From: a virus
Strand: one strand, 5' to 3'
Virus record (IMG/VR): IMGVR_UViG_3300043403_000051
Coordinates: 1 to 64,000 of that record
DNA: 64,000 bases
This document shows, piece after piece, positions 36,273 to 46,022 of this stretch (its first letter is position 1; each line of letters begins with the position of its first letter). Both the position numbers and the translations under genes were made by a program. Below the pieces are notes generated by a model that worked only from the letters and a program-made list of their open reading frames with translations, ran no database searches and was not told where the DNA came from.

Positions 36273-38173
36273 TGTCAACTACAAACTGTGGATGTCCTGA
36301 AACTCCATGTACTGCTACTATTGACCCTTGCACAAACAAAGGTTGTCCAATTCCGCCAACTGATGCGGAATGTATATATTTTAATTTATTTTCAGATAGT
36401 GGATTACCATGTATAGGTGTTACAGGTGGGACAAATTTAAAAACTATTTTAGAGAAAATAGATGTAAAATTATGTAGTATAAATCCATATGATTTTAGTG
36501 CTTATGATTTAAAATGTTTAGATGATACTACTACAATATTAACATTTAAAAATTTTGCAGAAGCTGTTGCAACACAATTGTGTCAGGCTAAAACAAATAT
36601 TGCAACTTTAACAAATACATTATCCGCTCTATCAACAACAGTTGACGTAAATAATGTTCCTGTTATTGCAGATAATTGTTCTATAGGGATATTACCAAAT
36701 GACACAGTAAAACAAGTTCTACAAAAACTTGTAAATAAAATTTGTACGTTAACTCCAACAGATGTCAGTCCATCAATAGGTGTATCAAGTACGAATAGTA
36801 TTTCATTTTTAGCGTCAGGTACAAAAAATCATAATATATCAGCAAATGTTAGAGTATCTCCAAATATTGGTAATACTTTACAAACATTAGTAAATGGATT
36901 ATATGTTGCCACACCTGCGTCAGTAGCTGCACAAACATTAAGTTATAATACACTATCAAGAGAATTAGCTATATCGGGTGGTAATTCGATAACACTTCCA
37001 CCAGACTTAGATAATCAAACACTTTCGTTAAATTTATTAACAAATATATTAACTATAAGCGGTGGTAACTCTGTTGATTTTACTCCATTATTTTCTGCAA
37101 TTTCTATAACAGAAACTGATATAACAGCAAACGATAGTCAAACAATTAATTTTACTACATCGGGAACAGCAGACCATACCTTAACAGGAAGTGTAATTGT
37201 TGACAATACTCAACCCAACGCTCTTATTGCAAATAGTAATGGTTTATATGTAGCCCCCGTTTCAGTTCCACTGCAAACAGGACAAAATGGTATTACAACA
37301 AATCTTGGATTAATTGAACTTGGCGGAAGCCTTATAAAAGATACGGTATTATCAGAAGTTACAGGAACTCATGAATTTGCGCTTGAGGCAAAAAATATTT
37401 GGTTTGGTAATGATTATCTTACATATCTAAATAATTTTGATATTACTCAATTTGGGGTTGTGTCAACAAAAAATGTTACAGATTTTTTAACATATAGTAA
37501 TATGTTAAGCTCATTTGACTTAACTATAGACGGTGGATTTTCAACAGGTAAGGTATTTACAGCAAGTAATAATGGATTAGTTTTAAATTTAGATAGTTCA
37601 TCAACTGTTCCCAACTCTACAGTTGTTGGTGCAAATGTCAGTACAGTTAATCTTAAAACAAATAACGAAAATTTAACATTTTCTCAAGCTACAGATTTAG
37701 TTGGTACATCAGTAAGAGCTTTATATACATCAAGATTATCTTTTCAAATTTTAGAGGAAACAACAACATCTTCTACAATCAGTCATGCAGCAACCCTTGC
37801 TATTGGCTCTCCTTATTATGTACCTGGTGGTGTAGATTTTGCTACAATAACAAATTACTATGGAATTTTATTAAATAGGTCTAATTCTTTTAATTTAAGT
37901 CTTATTACTAATAGATGGGGTATTTATCAAGAAGGAGAAAGTGATAATAACTATTTTGCAGGATTTACAAGTTTTGGAAATACAACTACGCCAACCTCTC
38001 AAATAGATATTGCTACAACAAATGGTTATCAAGCCCTTCGTTTAAGAAATGATTATACTCCAAGCGCAACAGGTGATACTAACGGAGAAATTGGTAATAT
38101 TACATGGGATGATAGCTTTATTTATATAAAGACATCCGTTGGTTGGAAAAAAGCAACATTAGCAGCAATATAA
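36272..38173 (+). CDS. Tail/head fibre protein A
   Basis: 633 aa. Cys-rich N-terminal module (NCGCPETPCTATIDPCTNKGC) followed by an ECIYFNLF segment and an adaptor with LKTILEKIDVKLC, then long beta-rich repeats (QTLSYNTLSRELAISGGNSI is repeated in modified form) and a C-terminal region WGIYQEGESDNNYFAG with an end like other fibres (IYIKTSVGWKKATL). The next gene encodes a relative. Probably a receptor-binding or decoration fibre. Confidence 0.75.
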   Translation: MSTTNCGCPETPCTATIDPCTNKGCPIPPTDAECIYFNLFSDSGLPCIGVTGGTNLKTILEKIDVKLCSINPYDFSAYDLKCLDDTTTILTFKNFAEAVATQLCQAKTNIATLTNTLSALSTTVDVNNVPVIADNCSIGILPNDTVKQVLQKLVNKICTLTPTDVSPSIGVSSTNSISFLASGTKNHNISANVRVSPNIGNTLQTLVNGLYVATPASVAAQTLSYNTLSRELAISGGNSITLPPDLDNQTLSLNLLTNILTISGGNSVDFTPLFSAISITETDITANDSQTINFTTSGTADHTLTGSVIVDNTQPNALIANSNGLYVAPVSVPLQTGQNGITTNLGLIELGGSLIKDTVLSEVTGTHEFALEAKNIWFGNDYLTYLNNFDITQFGVVSTKNVTDFLTYSNMLSSFDLTIDGGFSTGKVFTASNNGLVLNLDSSSTVPNSTVVGANVSTVNLKTNNENLTFSQATDLVGTSVRALYTSRLSFQILEETTTSSTISHAATLAIGSPYYVPGGVDFATITNYYGILLNRSNSFNLSLITNRWGIYQEGESDNNYFAGFTSFGNTTTPTSQIDIATTNGYQALRLRNDYTPSATGDTNGEIGNITWDDSFIYIKTSVGWKKATLAAI

Positions 38174-38184
38174 AATAATATATA

Positions 38185-39780
38185 ATGAATAATTGTGGGT
38201 GCAATAACTCAAGTTCTGTGTACAACTTAGATATAAACTGTTCACCATGTACATCAAAAAAATGTTCGTATTTTCTTGACTCAGCATGTGTTTACTTTAA
38301 ATTAGATGAACCATCTATTGCAAGGTTGTCCTGTTTAGATATTGGTGGTAACACATCACTTGAAGACATAATCGTTAAAATAAATACTTTATTGTGTGAT
38401 GGGGTAGATGTTAATATTCTTACAAGAAATGGAATATCACAGACTGATTCATATGTGGAACTTGGGGGTAATCTTACAAAAGATACTACTATAAACACAA
38501 CAATTTATGATTTTATCATATCAGGAGAGTTATTTAAATTACCCATGTACCCATCATCAAGAGATGACTTTGATGAAGATACCGTAAATTTTCTTTTTAC
38601 TCTACCAGATGGTAATATACAATCAGGTAGTTTATCAGAACTACAAGAAACTTTTTTTAGTAGTGTTTTAACATTTAATAATGGGTTAACAAGAACAAGT
38701 AATACTATAACACTTGGGGGAAATTTAATTGAACCTACTGTTATTGATGCTGCTACAGAAGGAGATTTAGTAACAAATACTCTTTGGATTAAGAATAATA
38801 CTGCCATAGGAGGATTTAATAATACAGATGTAGCAGTATTACAAGTTGTACATTCTGCAAATGCAACAAGATTTGATGTAAATCCTTTATATGTAAATAA
38901 AGTTTATATTGATGATAGTCCTACTGTAGATAGTTATGCTATTCTTGGATTTCAGTCAATGGCCACTGATGCTACAAATACATTAGACCTAACAGGAGTT
39001 TATAATGCCAGTATATCAGGTATTATATCACAACCGTCTAATGCTAATATTGATGGTAATATTAATTGCTTTGCAGCAAGATTAGGCGTTAATGCAGCTA
39101 TAGATGGAGAAGGTGGAGATATAGAATCAGTTACATTATATAGAGCAGTATCATCTGTTGATGCATATATACCCGAAAATTATGGGGGAACAATACCTAA
39201 TATATATGGTTTCTATTGTGAAGATTTATCTACTATTGTAAATAATGATGATACAGCAACTATAACTAATAGTTGGGGTATTTATCAAGCTGGAGCAAGT
39301 GATGTAAACTATTTTAATGGTAATACAGGATTTGGTACTACTACTCCTTCTGTACCAGTAGAAATATATGGAGTAGTTAATACTTCTACATTTACTGGTT
39401 TAAGAGTAGTAAATAATGCTCCCTCAAGTGGAAATGCTAAAATTGAAATAGTTGGTGGAAATGCAATGAACAGAACAGTAAGTATTAATGACCAAGGAAT
39501 AACTGCCAATCATGGAGCATTATTTATTGGTTCTACTGATAGAGTGTTAATTGATAATAGATTAGGAGTAGGAGTTTCATCTTTTCAAACAACTGCCGCA
39601 CTGCAAGTAGATAGTACAACTCAAGGATTTTTACCACCAAGAATGACAGCAACACAAGGTAGTGCAATAGCAAGTCCAGCAGAAGGATTATTAATTTACG
39701 TAACGAATACAAATGGTACTTTTACTTCAAAAGGATTTTGGGGATATACAGGTGCAGCTTGGGAAAAATTAAACAATTAA
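38185..39780 (+). CDS. Tail/head fibre protein B
   Basis: 531 aa, paralog of fibre A: same Cys-rich start (CGCNNSSSVYNLDINCSPC), ACVYFKLDEPS adaptor, and WGIYQAGASDVNYFNG near the C-terminus. The tip ALQVDSTTQGFLPPRMTATQ plus GFWGYTGAAWEKL is a common fibre ending in Bacteroidota phages and secreted proteins. Confidence 0.75.
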   Translation: MNNCGCNNSSSVYNLDINCSPCTSKKCSYFLDSACVYFKLDEPSIARLSCLDIGGNTSLEDIIVKINTLLCDGVDVNILTRNGISQTDSYVELGGNLTKDTTINTTIYDFIISGELFKLPMYPSSRDDFDEDTVNFLFTLPDGNIQSGSLSELQETFFSSVLTFNNGLTRTSNTITLGGNLIEPTVIDAATEGDLVTNTLWIKNNTAIGGFNNTDVAVLQVVHSANATRFDVNPLYVNKVYIDDSPTVDSYAILGFQSMATDATNTLDLTGVYNASISGIISQPSNANIDGNINCFAARLGVNAAIDGEGGDIESVTLYRAVSSVDAYIPENYGGTIPNIYGFYCEDLSTIVNNDDTATITNSWGIYQAGASDVNYFNGNTGFGTTTPSVPVEIYGVVNTSTFTGLRVVNNAPSSGNAKIEIVGGNAMNRTVSINDQGITANHGALFIGSTDRVLIDNRLGVGVSSFQTTAALQVDSTTQGFLPPRMTATQGSAIASPAEGLLIYVTNTNGTFTSKGFWGYTGAAWEKLNN

Positions 39781-39792
39781 AGAAGTAATAGA

Positions 39793-40383
39793 ATGGATTT
39801 TAATGCAGCAAAGGATATAGGAGAAACATTAACAATTTTAGTAATTGCTATTAGTGGTTCAATTAAGTGGTTTCAGGAGCACAAAAAGAAAAAAAATAAA
39901 CCAGATTTAAATGATGATGATTATGATGATATGATAGGTGATATCATGGAAGGAATCAAAGAAAGATTAAATTCTTATCGTTGTAGTTATTGGGCATTTA
40001 GCAATGGTAGTAAAACAGCAGATGGGTATAGTTTGAAGTATTTTAGTATTATGGCTGAACGTAATAGAGAAGATGCAGCAAGTGTATTACGTGAAATGCA
40101 AAACTTACCAGTAGCTGGATTTAAGAGAAATATGAATAGGTTAAAAGTAACTAAACGTTTCATATTTACAGATGAAACAAAAGAAAATGACGAATTATCA
40201 AAGTTTCATTTAGCATATAATGTAAAATCTGCTTTGTTTTATAAAATAAATACTCAAGGAAAATGGAATGGTATTTTAGGTATTACATTTGATGAAGTTA
40301 TCACTCTATCTGAAATAGATGAAGCGTGGCTTGAAAAACAAGTAGAGAGAATAGAGTATCAAGTTTCTAAAATGAATAAATGA
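39793..40383 (+). CDS. Membrane-anchored hypothetical protein, 196 aa
   Basis: One N-terminal transmembrane helix (about 8-26) followed by a Lys-rich stop, an acidic stretch (DLNDDDYDDMIGDIM) and a soluble domain. Its stop overlaps the start of the holin-like gene, so it is likely a partner in the lysis module. No known family. Confidence 0.6.
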   Translation: MDFNAAKDIGETLTILVIAISGSIKWFQEHKKKKNKPDLNDDDYDDMIGDIMEGIKERLNSYRCSYWAFSNGSKTADGYSLKYFSIMAERNREDAASVLREMQNLPVAGFKRNMNRLKVTKRFIFTDETKENDELSKFHLAYNVKSALFYKINTQGKWNGILGITFDEVITLSEIDEAWLEKQVERIEYQVSKMNK

Positions 40384-40673
40384 AAAAGTTTTTATTAAAC
40401 CTTTTAAAACCTAATTCAGGTACAAGTAGTAGAAGATTAATAGCATTAAGTTATTTAATTCCTTCTATTATTGGTGTTATGATAGGGTACTTTTCTAAGG
40501 ATTTTAGATATTTTTTAACATCTACAATATATACCTTTTTAGTATTATTTATGGCTTATTTTTCATTAAGTTGGGAAACTATTGTAAAATTAACAACTAA
40601 TATTAAAGATTTCTTTAAAAAAGAAGAATCTATTGTTGAGTCTACAACTAATCCTTTAGAACCTCCAATATGA
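40380..40673 (+). CDS. Holin-like protein, 97 aa
   Basis: Two transmembrane segments (about residues 22-41 and 47-67) between a basic start (LLKPNSGTSSRRL) and a charged tail (FFKKEES). Size and neighbours fit a class II holin, which makes lesions in the inner membrane at lysis. Assignment from topology and context only. Confidence 0.6.
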   Translation: MKKFLLNLLKPNSGTSSRRLIALSYLIPSIIGVMIGYFSKDFRYFLTSTIYTFLVLFMAYFSLSWETIVKLTTNIKDFFKKEESIVESTTNPLEPPI

Positions 40674-41767
40674 GAATAAAAACAATTTCAAGCATTTTTA
40701 ATAAGTGCTTAATACAATATCCTGATGCAATTTTAGTAAATGAATCAGCAGTAGTTAATATAGATATTGATTTATCATTAGATATTTATGAATTTAATTT
40801 AAGAATAATTAAAGGAATGTGTAATATCAAAGGTGGTTCAGAACAGTCTTGCTTATGGGGATATTATGAATACTTAGAAAGATTTTATGGTTATATTTGG
40901 AAATCTCCTACTATAACAGTAAAGAATAAAACTATAGTTACTCCTCTTAGAGATTTAAATGTTACATATGAGTTACCATATGTAATGTGTGAATGGAAGA
41001 AAGTATTAAATAAAGATGTTAGAGAATGGTTAAACATACATAGATGTATTTCAAGAAGAAATAGGGATACATTTATAGAAGTTTCCCTTCAAAAAGATTG
41101 GGCATTAGACCCAAATAACATTAATCTAATAGCAAGAGATACTAATGGAAGCCTTCAAAAAGTAAATGAAGATGGAGATTTTGTTAAGTTTCAATATGAT
41201 AATCCAATATTTATTAATAAAGTAATAGAGCAATTAAGTAATATTGATTTAGATATATTAAACTTATTTCCTCCTGATGGTACTAATTTTGATAGCTTTT
41301 CAATCCCTGCTAAAAATACACTTTATGTTAAAAGAGGATGGTATTCTTTAACAGAATATTTTTTACAATACTATACCAAAATAGCAAATGCTATACCAAA
41401 TAAAAGATTTGATATTTTAGCATATTCATCATATAAACAATTTCCTGATAAAACAAATTTTGATGGAAGCAGGTTTAATTGTTTTTTTGTTCCAACAAAT
41501 GATTATATTAATTATATAAGGTGGATGGAATCAGGATGTGATATGTATTATAGACCTAATTATTGGAACAAGCAAATAGATACAAAAGAAGATTTTATTG
41601 CTGAAGCAGATGGTTTTAGAAAAATGAAATCAATAGGGTTTAAAGGATATGTAATGGATGGATTTGAAAATGATTTTAACAAATATGGGTTAAGATATTA
41701 TTTACATGCTCGTCAAACATATAAGAACAAAAGCATAGAAGATTTAATAAAAGAATATGAGTCCTAG
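40670..41767 (+). CDS. DUF4838/alpha-glucuronidase-like glycoside hydrolase homolog
   Basis: 365 aa. IKGGSEQSCLWGYYEYLERFYGYIWKSP corresponds to the GG(S/T)xxGxxYxxYxFLExxxGxRW(Y/F)xP region of alpha-glucuronidase N-termini and DUF4838 proteins; LNVTYELPYVMCEW matches the following strand. The next domain has a barrel-like pattern (IFINKVIEQLSN, LNLFPPDG, YFLQYYTKIAN, FDILAYSSYK). A catalytic pair of acids is not assigned. The TAG stop lies inside the next gene's start. Probably a virion glycan-degrading or glycan-binding protein; enzymatic activity is inferred. Confidence 0.65.
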   Translation: MRIKTISSIFNKCLIQYPDAILVNESAVVNIDIDLSLDIYEFNLRIIKGMCNIKGGSEQSCLWGYYEYLERFYGYIWKSPTITVKNKTIVTPLRDLNVTYELPYVMCEWKKVLNKDVREWLNIHRCISRRNRDTFIEVSLQKDWALDPNNINLIARDTNGSLQKVNEDGDFVKFQYDNPIFINKVIEQLSNIDLDILNLFPPDGTNFDSFSIPAKNTLYVKRGWYSLTEYFLQYYTKIANAIPNKRFDILAYSSYKQFPDKTNFDGSRFNCFFVPTNDYINYIRWMESGCDMYYRPNYWNKQIDTKEDFIAEADGFRKMKSIGFKGYVMDGFENDFNKYGLRYYLHARQTYKNKSIEDLIKEYES

Positions 41768-44162
41768 AGAATTTGATATAGCAATTATGAACTTAAAGCG
41801 TAGGTTAAAATGCCTAAGCTGCGAAGACGTTGAGATAAATGCTCAAATTCAAGATATTCTTGATAGGTTAACTATTTTAGAAGAAGGTGGAGGTGGAGAT
41901 TTAACAGAAATCTTACAAAGACTTGATGATTTAGAAGCTGCTGTATCAATTATAGAAGGAGACATTACAACAATAAACTCTACCTTATTAACCAAGGCAG
42001 ATTTAGTATTAGGTGTAGTTCCTTTAGCTCAACTTCCAGTTCAAACATTTACTACATATGTAAATACATATGCTGATTTACCTGCTGCTAATACAGTAAC
42101 AGGTCAGAAATATGGAGTAATAAATTCACAAGGTACAAATTGGTTGCCGGGAACATTAGGTGGAACATATTATAGTAAAGGATATTATTATAGTGATGGT
42201 GCAGTTTGGATATTTATGGGTTCTTTCCCTTTCCAAGCAACACAAAGCGATGTAAATGCTGGAATAATAACAGACCAATTTGTTAGTCCTGCTACATTTG
42301 AAGGTGCAAGTAAATGGAGTACACATAATCAAGCATGGAGTACAATAATAAGTACACCAACTACATTAAGCGGTTATGGTATTACAGATGCTATTGATGG
42401 TAGTGGTACAACAAATCAATTATCTTATTGGGTTGATTCAAATACACTTGGTTCTCTTACTACTGCTACATATCCATCATTAACTGAACTATCCTATATT
42501 AAAGGACTTACATCTGCTATTCAAACTCAATTAAATAATAAATGGGGTAATACAGGAAATGCAGGAACAATAGCAGGTGCAAACTTTATTGGTACAATAG
42601 ATGATATAGATTTTGTAATAAAAAGAAATAATCAAAGTGCTGCTAGGTTTTATGAAAATTCACTTAGTTTAATTGCAGCAGGTACAGCACCTTATGGTTC
42701 ATTTTTTTTAGGTTCTAACTCAGGTAGTGCTGCAACAAATGCTTTATATTCAAACTTTTTAGGTTCTAACTCAGGTAATGCTGCAACAAATGCTTCTAAT
42801 TCAAATCTTTTTGGTTTTAATAGCGGTTATCAAGCAACAAATGCTTCATATTCAAATTTTATTGGAGCAAATACAGGATTCCAAGCAACAAATGCTTCAT
42901 ATTCAAATCTTTTTGGTTATCAAGTAGGTTATAGTTTTATTTCTAATAACATTGGTTCTAACAACATTATTATTGGTACAAATATTTCTTTACCTAATGC
43001 TACTGCAAATGCTATAAATTTAGGAGGAGTGCTATTTGGTACAGGAACATATGCAACTACAACAGGTAATCCATCTATTATAGGTAGTAGTGGTGGAAAA
43101 ATTGGCATTCTTACACCTACTCCCACTTCTACATTTTCTGTAGGAGCATCATCTCAATTCCAAGTAGATTCTTTAGGGGCTATTGCAGCAGCATTATCTC
43201 TTACTTTAACAGGTAATATTTCATCTACAGCATGGACAACTAATGGTATAAGAATAAGAGGAATATCCTCAACGTTCACTGACACAAGTTCAAGTGGTAC
43301 TGTAGCAACAGCATATACAAATGTATTAGGTGGAAACACAATTGCAGCAAGTAATTCAACAACCTTTACAAATTATATAACAACTTTTTTAAGAGACCCT
43401 GTAGCAGGTTCTTTAGTAACATTTACAAATAAATATGCATTAGGTGCAGAGAGTGCAATATTTGGAACAAGTAATCAAGTAGCTATATCAAATGCAGGTA
43501 TAATTACAGCAAACTCTTTAACAGCATCATTATTAATAGCAACAGATGCAAGTAAGAATTTAGTATCTTTAGCAACAGCTACATATCCTTCTCTAACTGA
43601 ATTAAGTTATGTTAAGGGTGTTACAAGTGCAATTCAAACTCAATTAAATACAAAAGCTGCTACATTAAGTGGAACAAATAATGAAATAGCATATTTCAAT
43701 AGTTCATCTACAATAGCATCTCTTGCAGTTTCTACATATCCAAATTTAACAGAACTTTCATATGTAAAAGGTGTAACTTCAGCAATTCAAACACAAATTA
43801 ACGCATTACCAGCAGCAAGTAGTACAACTACATTTACTAATAAAAGAATAACAAAAAGAACAGGAACTACAACATCTTCTGCTACACCAACTATAAATAC
43901 AGATAATGTTGATATGTATTTAATAACTGCTCAAACAGCAGATATTACTTCTTTCACAACAAATCTTTCAGGAACACCAACTGAAGGCCAAACATTATGG
44001 ATAGTTATAACTGGTACAGCAGCAAGAGCAATTACATGGGGTACTTCATTTGAAGCTTCAACAATAGCTTTACCAACAACGACTGTAAGTACTAATAGAT
44101 TAGATATAGGTTTTGTTTGGAATTCAGTAACATCAAAATGGAGATGTATAGCTTCAGCATAA
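41757..44162 (+). CDS. Tail fibre protein C with 17-residue repeats
   Basis: 801 aa. A helical coiled-coil start (IQDILDRLTILEEGGGG, DLEAAVSIIEGDITTIN) trimerises the shaft; TYVNTYADLPAANTVTGQ is a common phage-fibre segment. Four 17-residue repeats of the type SNFIGxNSGxxATNAxY (about 42697-42915) resemble YadA-head-like solenoids. A cap IGSNNIIIGTNISLPNATAN is shared with the fibre at 46945. The C-terminal part has a fibre-tip-like beta domain (ITSFTTNLSGTPTEGQTLW). Confidence 0.8.
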   Translation: MSPREFDIAIMNLKRRLKCLSCEDVEINAQIQDILDRLTILEEGGGGDLTEILQRLDDLEAAVSIIEGDITTINSTLLTKADLVLGVVPLAQLPVQTFTTYVNTYADLPAANTVTGQKYGVINSQGTNWLPGTLGGTYYSKGYYYSDGAVWIFMGSFPFQATQSDVNAGIITDQFVSPATFEGASKWSTHNQAWSTIISTPTTLSGYGITDAIDGSGTTNQLSYWVDSNTLGSLTTATYPSLTELSYIKGLTSAIQTQLNNKWGNTGNAGTIAGANFIGTIDDIDFVIKRNNQSAARFYENSLSLIAAGTAPYGSFFLGSNSGSAATNALYSNFLGSNSGNAATNASNSNLFGFNSGYQATNASYSNFIGANTGFQATNASYSNLFGYQVGYSFISNNIGSNNIIIGTNISLPNATANAINLGGVLFGTGTYATTTGNPSIIGSSGGKIGILTPTPTSTFSVGASSQFQVDSLGAIAAALSLTLTGNISSTAWTTNGIRIRGISSTFTDTSSSGTVATAYTNVLGGNTIAASNSTTFTNYITTFLRDPVAGSLVTFTNKYALGAESAIFGTSNQVAISNAGIITANSLTASLLIATDASKNLVSLATATYPSLTELSYVKGVTSAIQTQLNTKAATLSGTNNEIAYFNSSSTIASLAVSTYPNLTELSYVKGVTSAIQTQINALPAASSTTTFTNKRITKRTGTTTSSATPTINTDNVDMYLITAQTADITSFTTNLSGTPTEGQTLWIVITGTAARAITWGTSFEASTIALPTTTVSTNRLDIGFVWNSVTSKWRCIASA
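42697..42915 (+). repeat. 17-residue fibre repeats, four units
   Basis: Four 51 bp units, each coding S-x-(F/L)-x-G-x-x-x-G-x-x-A-T-N-A-x-x. Near-identical units also occur in the second fibre at 48494-49330. Confidence 0.85.
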
Positions 44163-44169
44163 TAAAATC

Positions 44170-44856
44170 ATGGCAGTAGAAACATTTACATCAAGTACAT
44201 CATGGGTATGCCCCGCAGGAGTAACATCTGTTACTGTTGAATTATGGGGAGGTGGTGGTGGTGGTGCGGGGTCAGGTGCTACCACTAATAGAGGTGGTGG
44301 TGGTGGAGCAGGTGGTGCTTATTCAATAAAAGTGATTTCTGTAACTCCAGGGAATAGTTATACTATTACTATTGGAGCAGGAGGTAGTGCAGGAGGTGCT
44401 AATACAAGTGGGGCAGTAGGAGGAGATAGTTGGTTTTCAGCCGTAGGAACTGCATTTGCTCAAGGTGGAGCGTTTGGTGTGGTTGGTTCAGGAACTCAAT
44501 TGGGTGGAGTAGGTTCATCAGCTTCTTCAATTGGAGACACCGTTTATAAAGGTGGAGATGGTGCAAATGGAACAAGTGCGTTATCAGGTGGTGGCGGTGG
44601 CGGTGCTGGTTCAACAGGTATTGGTAATAGTGCATCTGGTATAACAGCAGGAGCAGCTAAATCATTAAATGGTGGAGGCGGTGGTAATGGTAGAAATACT
44701 CAAGCCGCTGGTATAGCAGGAAATATATATGGTGGAGGCGGTGGAGCAGGATTCAATGTATCAGCTTCAAGAGGTGGAGCAGCAGGAGCACAAGGTTTTT
44801 GCCAATTAACTTATTTTTCAAGTGCAGCTAATAGTAACTTTTTTCAATTTATGTAA
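44170..44856 (+). CDS. Glycine-rich fibre adhesin
   Basis: 228 aa. TSSTSWVCPAGVTSVTVELW is the opening strand pair of the glycine-rich-domain fold found at phage fibre tips, followed by five or more poly-Gly stretches that could form a polyglycine-II sandwich as in the T4-like gp38 adhesins. The C-terminal GFCQLTYFSSAANSNFFQFM caps the fold. Probable host-recognition tip for the preceding fibre. Confidence 0.8.
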   Translation: MAVETFTSSTSWVCPAGVTSVTVELWGGGGGGAGSGATTNRGGGGGAGGAYSIKVISVTPGNSYTITIGAGGSAGGANTSGAVGGDSWFSAVGTAFAQGGAFGVVGSGTQLGGVGSSASSIGDTVYKGGDGANGTSALSGGGGGGAGSTGIGNSASGITAGAAKSLNGGGGGNGRNTQAAGIAGNIYGGGGGAGFNVSASRGGAAGAQGFCQLTYFSSAANSNFFQFM

Positions 44857-45032
44857 TGAGAATAGCATTAATTAAAAATAAAATCGTAGAAAATATTATC
44901 ATTTGTGATAGTATAGATTTTGCAAAGGTAATATTACCAGATTATGAATATGTAGATGTAACTAATCTATATGTATCAACTGAATTTATATATGAAAACA
45001 ACAAATTTACAAATCCTAATGAAGAAGTATAA
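44856..45032 (+). CDS. Small fibre-associated protein, 58 aa
   Basis: MRIALIKNKIVENIIICDS followed by DYEYVDVTNLYVSTEFIYEN is the pattern of small proteins encoded next to many phage fibre genes (I-x-N-x-x-V-x-N-I-I start). Coupled to the adhesin gene (TAATG). Possibly a fibre-assembly or tip protein. Confidence 0.65.
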   Translation: MRIALIKNKIVENIIICDSIDFAKVILPDYEYVDVTNLYVSTEFIYENNKFTNPNEEV

Positions 45033-45690
45033 ATACATAATATATAGTATCTTAGTACTATTTTTACTAAATATAGTAAATAAGTGCAATAAAGAGAAAT
45101 ATACAGAACTTGAAGATAAATATAAACTTACACAAATTGATAAACAAAAACTTGATTCTATTGTAAACAAACAAGGAGAAGTTATAAAAACTCAAGAAGT
45201 TACTATTTTAAGAGATAAGGAATCATTAAAAGAATACACGGATACAATCTTCAATCTTAAAAACAAACAGGAAAGAAAGATTAAGGAAGTAATTGCATAT
45301 TATAATAATAAAACAAGAGTGCAATTAGATAGCTTCTTTGTATATGAAGTGGATAGTATTCCATATCCATATGTTATTACAGAGCAATATATTAGTGATT
45401 CTATGATAAATGTACCTCGTACATATAGAGTAGATTCTCCTTATTTTAAGTTTGATGCTACAGTATTAAAGAAAGGAATGGTAATTAATTCATTAATTCT
45501 TCCTGATACAACATATGGAAGATTTATAGAATTAAAGCATGGAAAAATACAATATCAAATATTCAATAAAAATCCGTATATTAAGATTGAGAACAGTAAT
45601 TCAGCAATATACAAACCTAAAAAGAAAAGGCTAAAGTGGTTAATTCCATTGGGAATTGGAATTGCAACAGGTATAATAATAGCAAAATGA
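45019..45690 (+). CDS. Spanin-like membrane protein with coiled coil
   Basis: The start MKKYKYIIYSILVLFLLNIV at 45019 is preferred over an earlier Met. One N-terminal transmembrane helix is followed by a long charged coiled coil (about residues 25-100) and a beta-rich region, ending with a second hydrophobic segment (LIPLGIGIATGIIIAK). A single N-terminal anchor plus periplasmic coiled coil fits an i-spanin; the C-terminal membrane segment could make it a unimolecular bridge. It lies between adhesin and metallopeptidase genes in the lysis region. Confidence 0.6.
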   Translation: MKKYKYIIYSILVLFLLNIVNKCNKEKYTELEDKYKLTQIDKQKLDSIVNKQGEVIKTQEVTILRDKESLKEYTDTIFNLKNKQERKIKEVIAYYNNKTRVQLDSFFVYEVDSIPYPYVITEQYISDSMINVPRTYRVDSPYFKFDATVLKKGMVINSLILPDTTYGRFIELKHGKIQYQIFNKNPYIKIENSNSAIYKPKKKRLKWLIPLGIGIATGIIIAK

Positions 45691-46022
45691 GAGCAGCTAA
45701 TATAACAGTTGACATATACGAATGCTCTGTAGAATTACATATATTTAATACAGAAAATGAAATTAAAGATTTTGCTATATCCTTATGTAAAAAATATAAA
45801 TTGGATTCATCTATTATAGTGGATGCCAGTGGATGGACTATAAAAGGTTTAAATAAATATTTTATACTTTTGCATAATTACCAAATATGTAATACTTTCT
45901 TTCATGAATTATTTCATACAACAAATAGAATATGTAATGATAGAGGTATTCATAATGAAGAAGCAAAATGTTGGCTACATGGATATCTTGGTGAAAAATT
46001 AATAAAATTTATTAACACATGA
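45687..46022 (+). CDS. HExxH zinc-metallopeptidase-like protein
   Basis: The start MRAANITVDIYECSVE at 45687 overlaps the upstream TGA. TFFHELFHTTNRICNDRGIHNEEAKCWLHGY carries HExxH plus a downstream Glu-Glu, a gluzincin-like pattern. 111 aa is short but matches a family I associate with lysis/tail regions of Bacteroidota phages. Peptide substrate unknown. Confidence 0.7.
   Translation: MRAANITVDIYECSVELHIFNTENEIKDFAISLCKKYKLDSSIIVDASGWTIKGLNKYFILLHNYQICNTFFHELFHTTNRICNDRGIHNEEAKCWLHGYLGEKLIKFINT

Noticed and set aside
41757-41767. Possible recoding of TAG as an amino acid, as in some large gut phages
   Set aside because: The 365 aa gene ends in TAG where the next gene begins, with normal overlap; all other genes end in TAA or TGA, so the standard code suffices.
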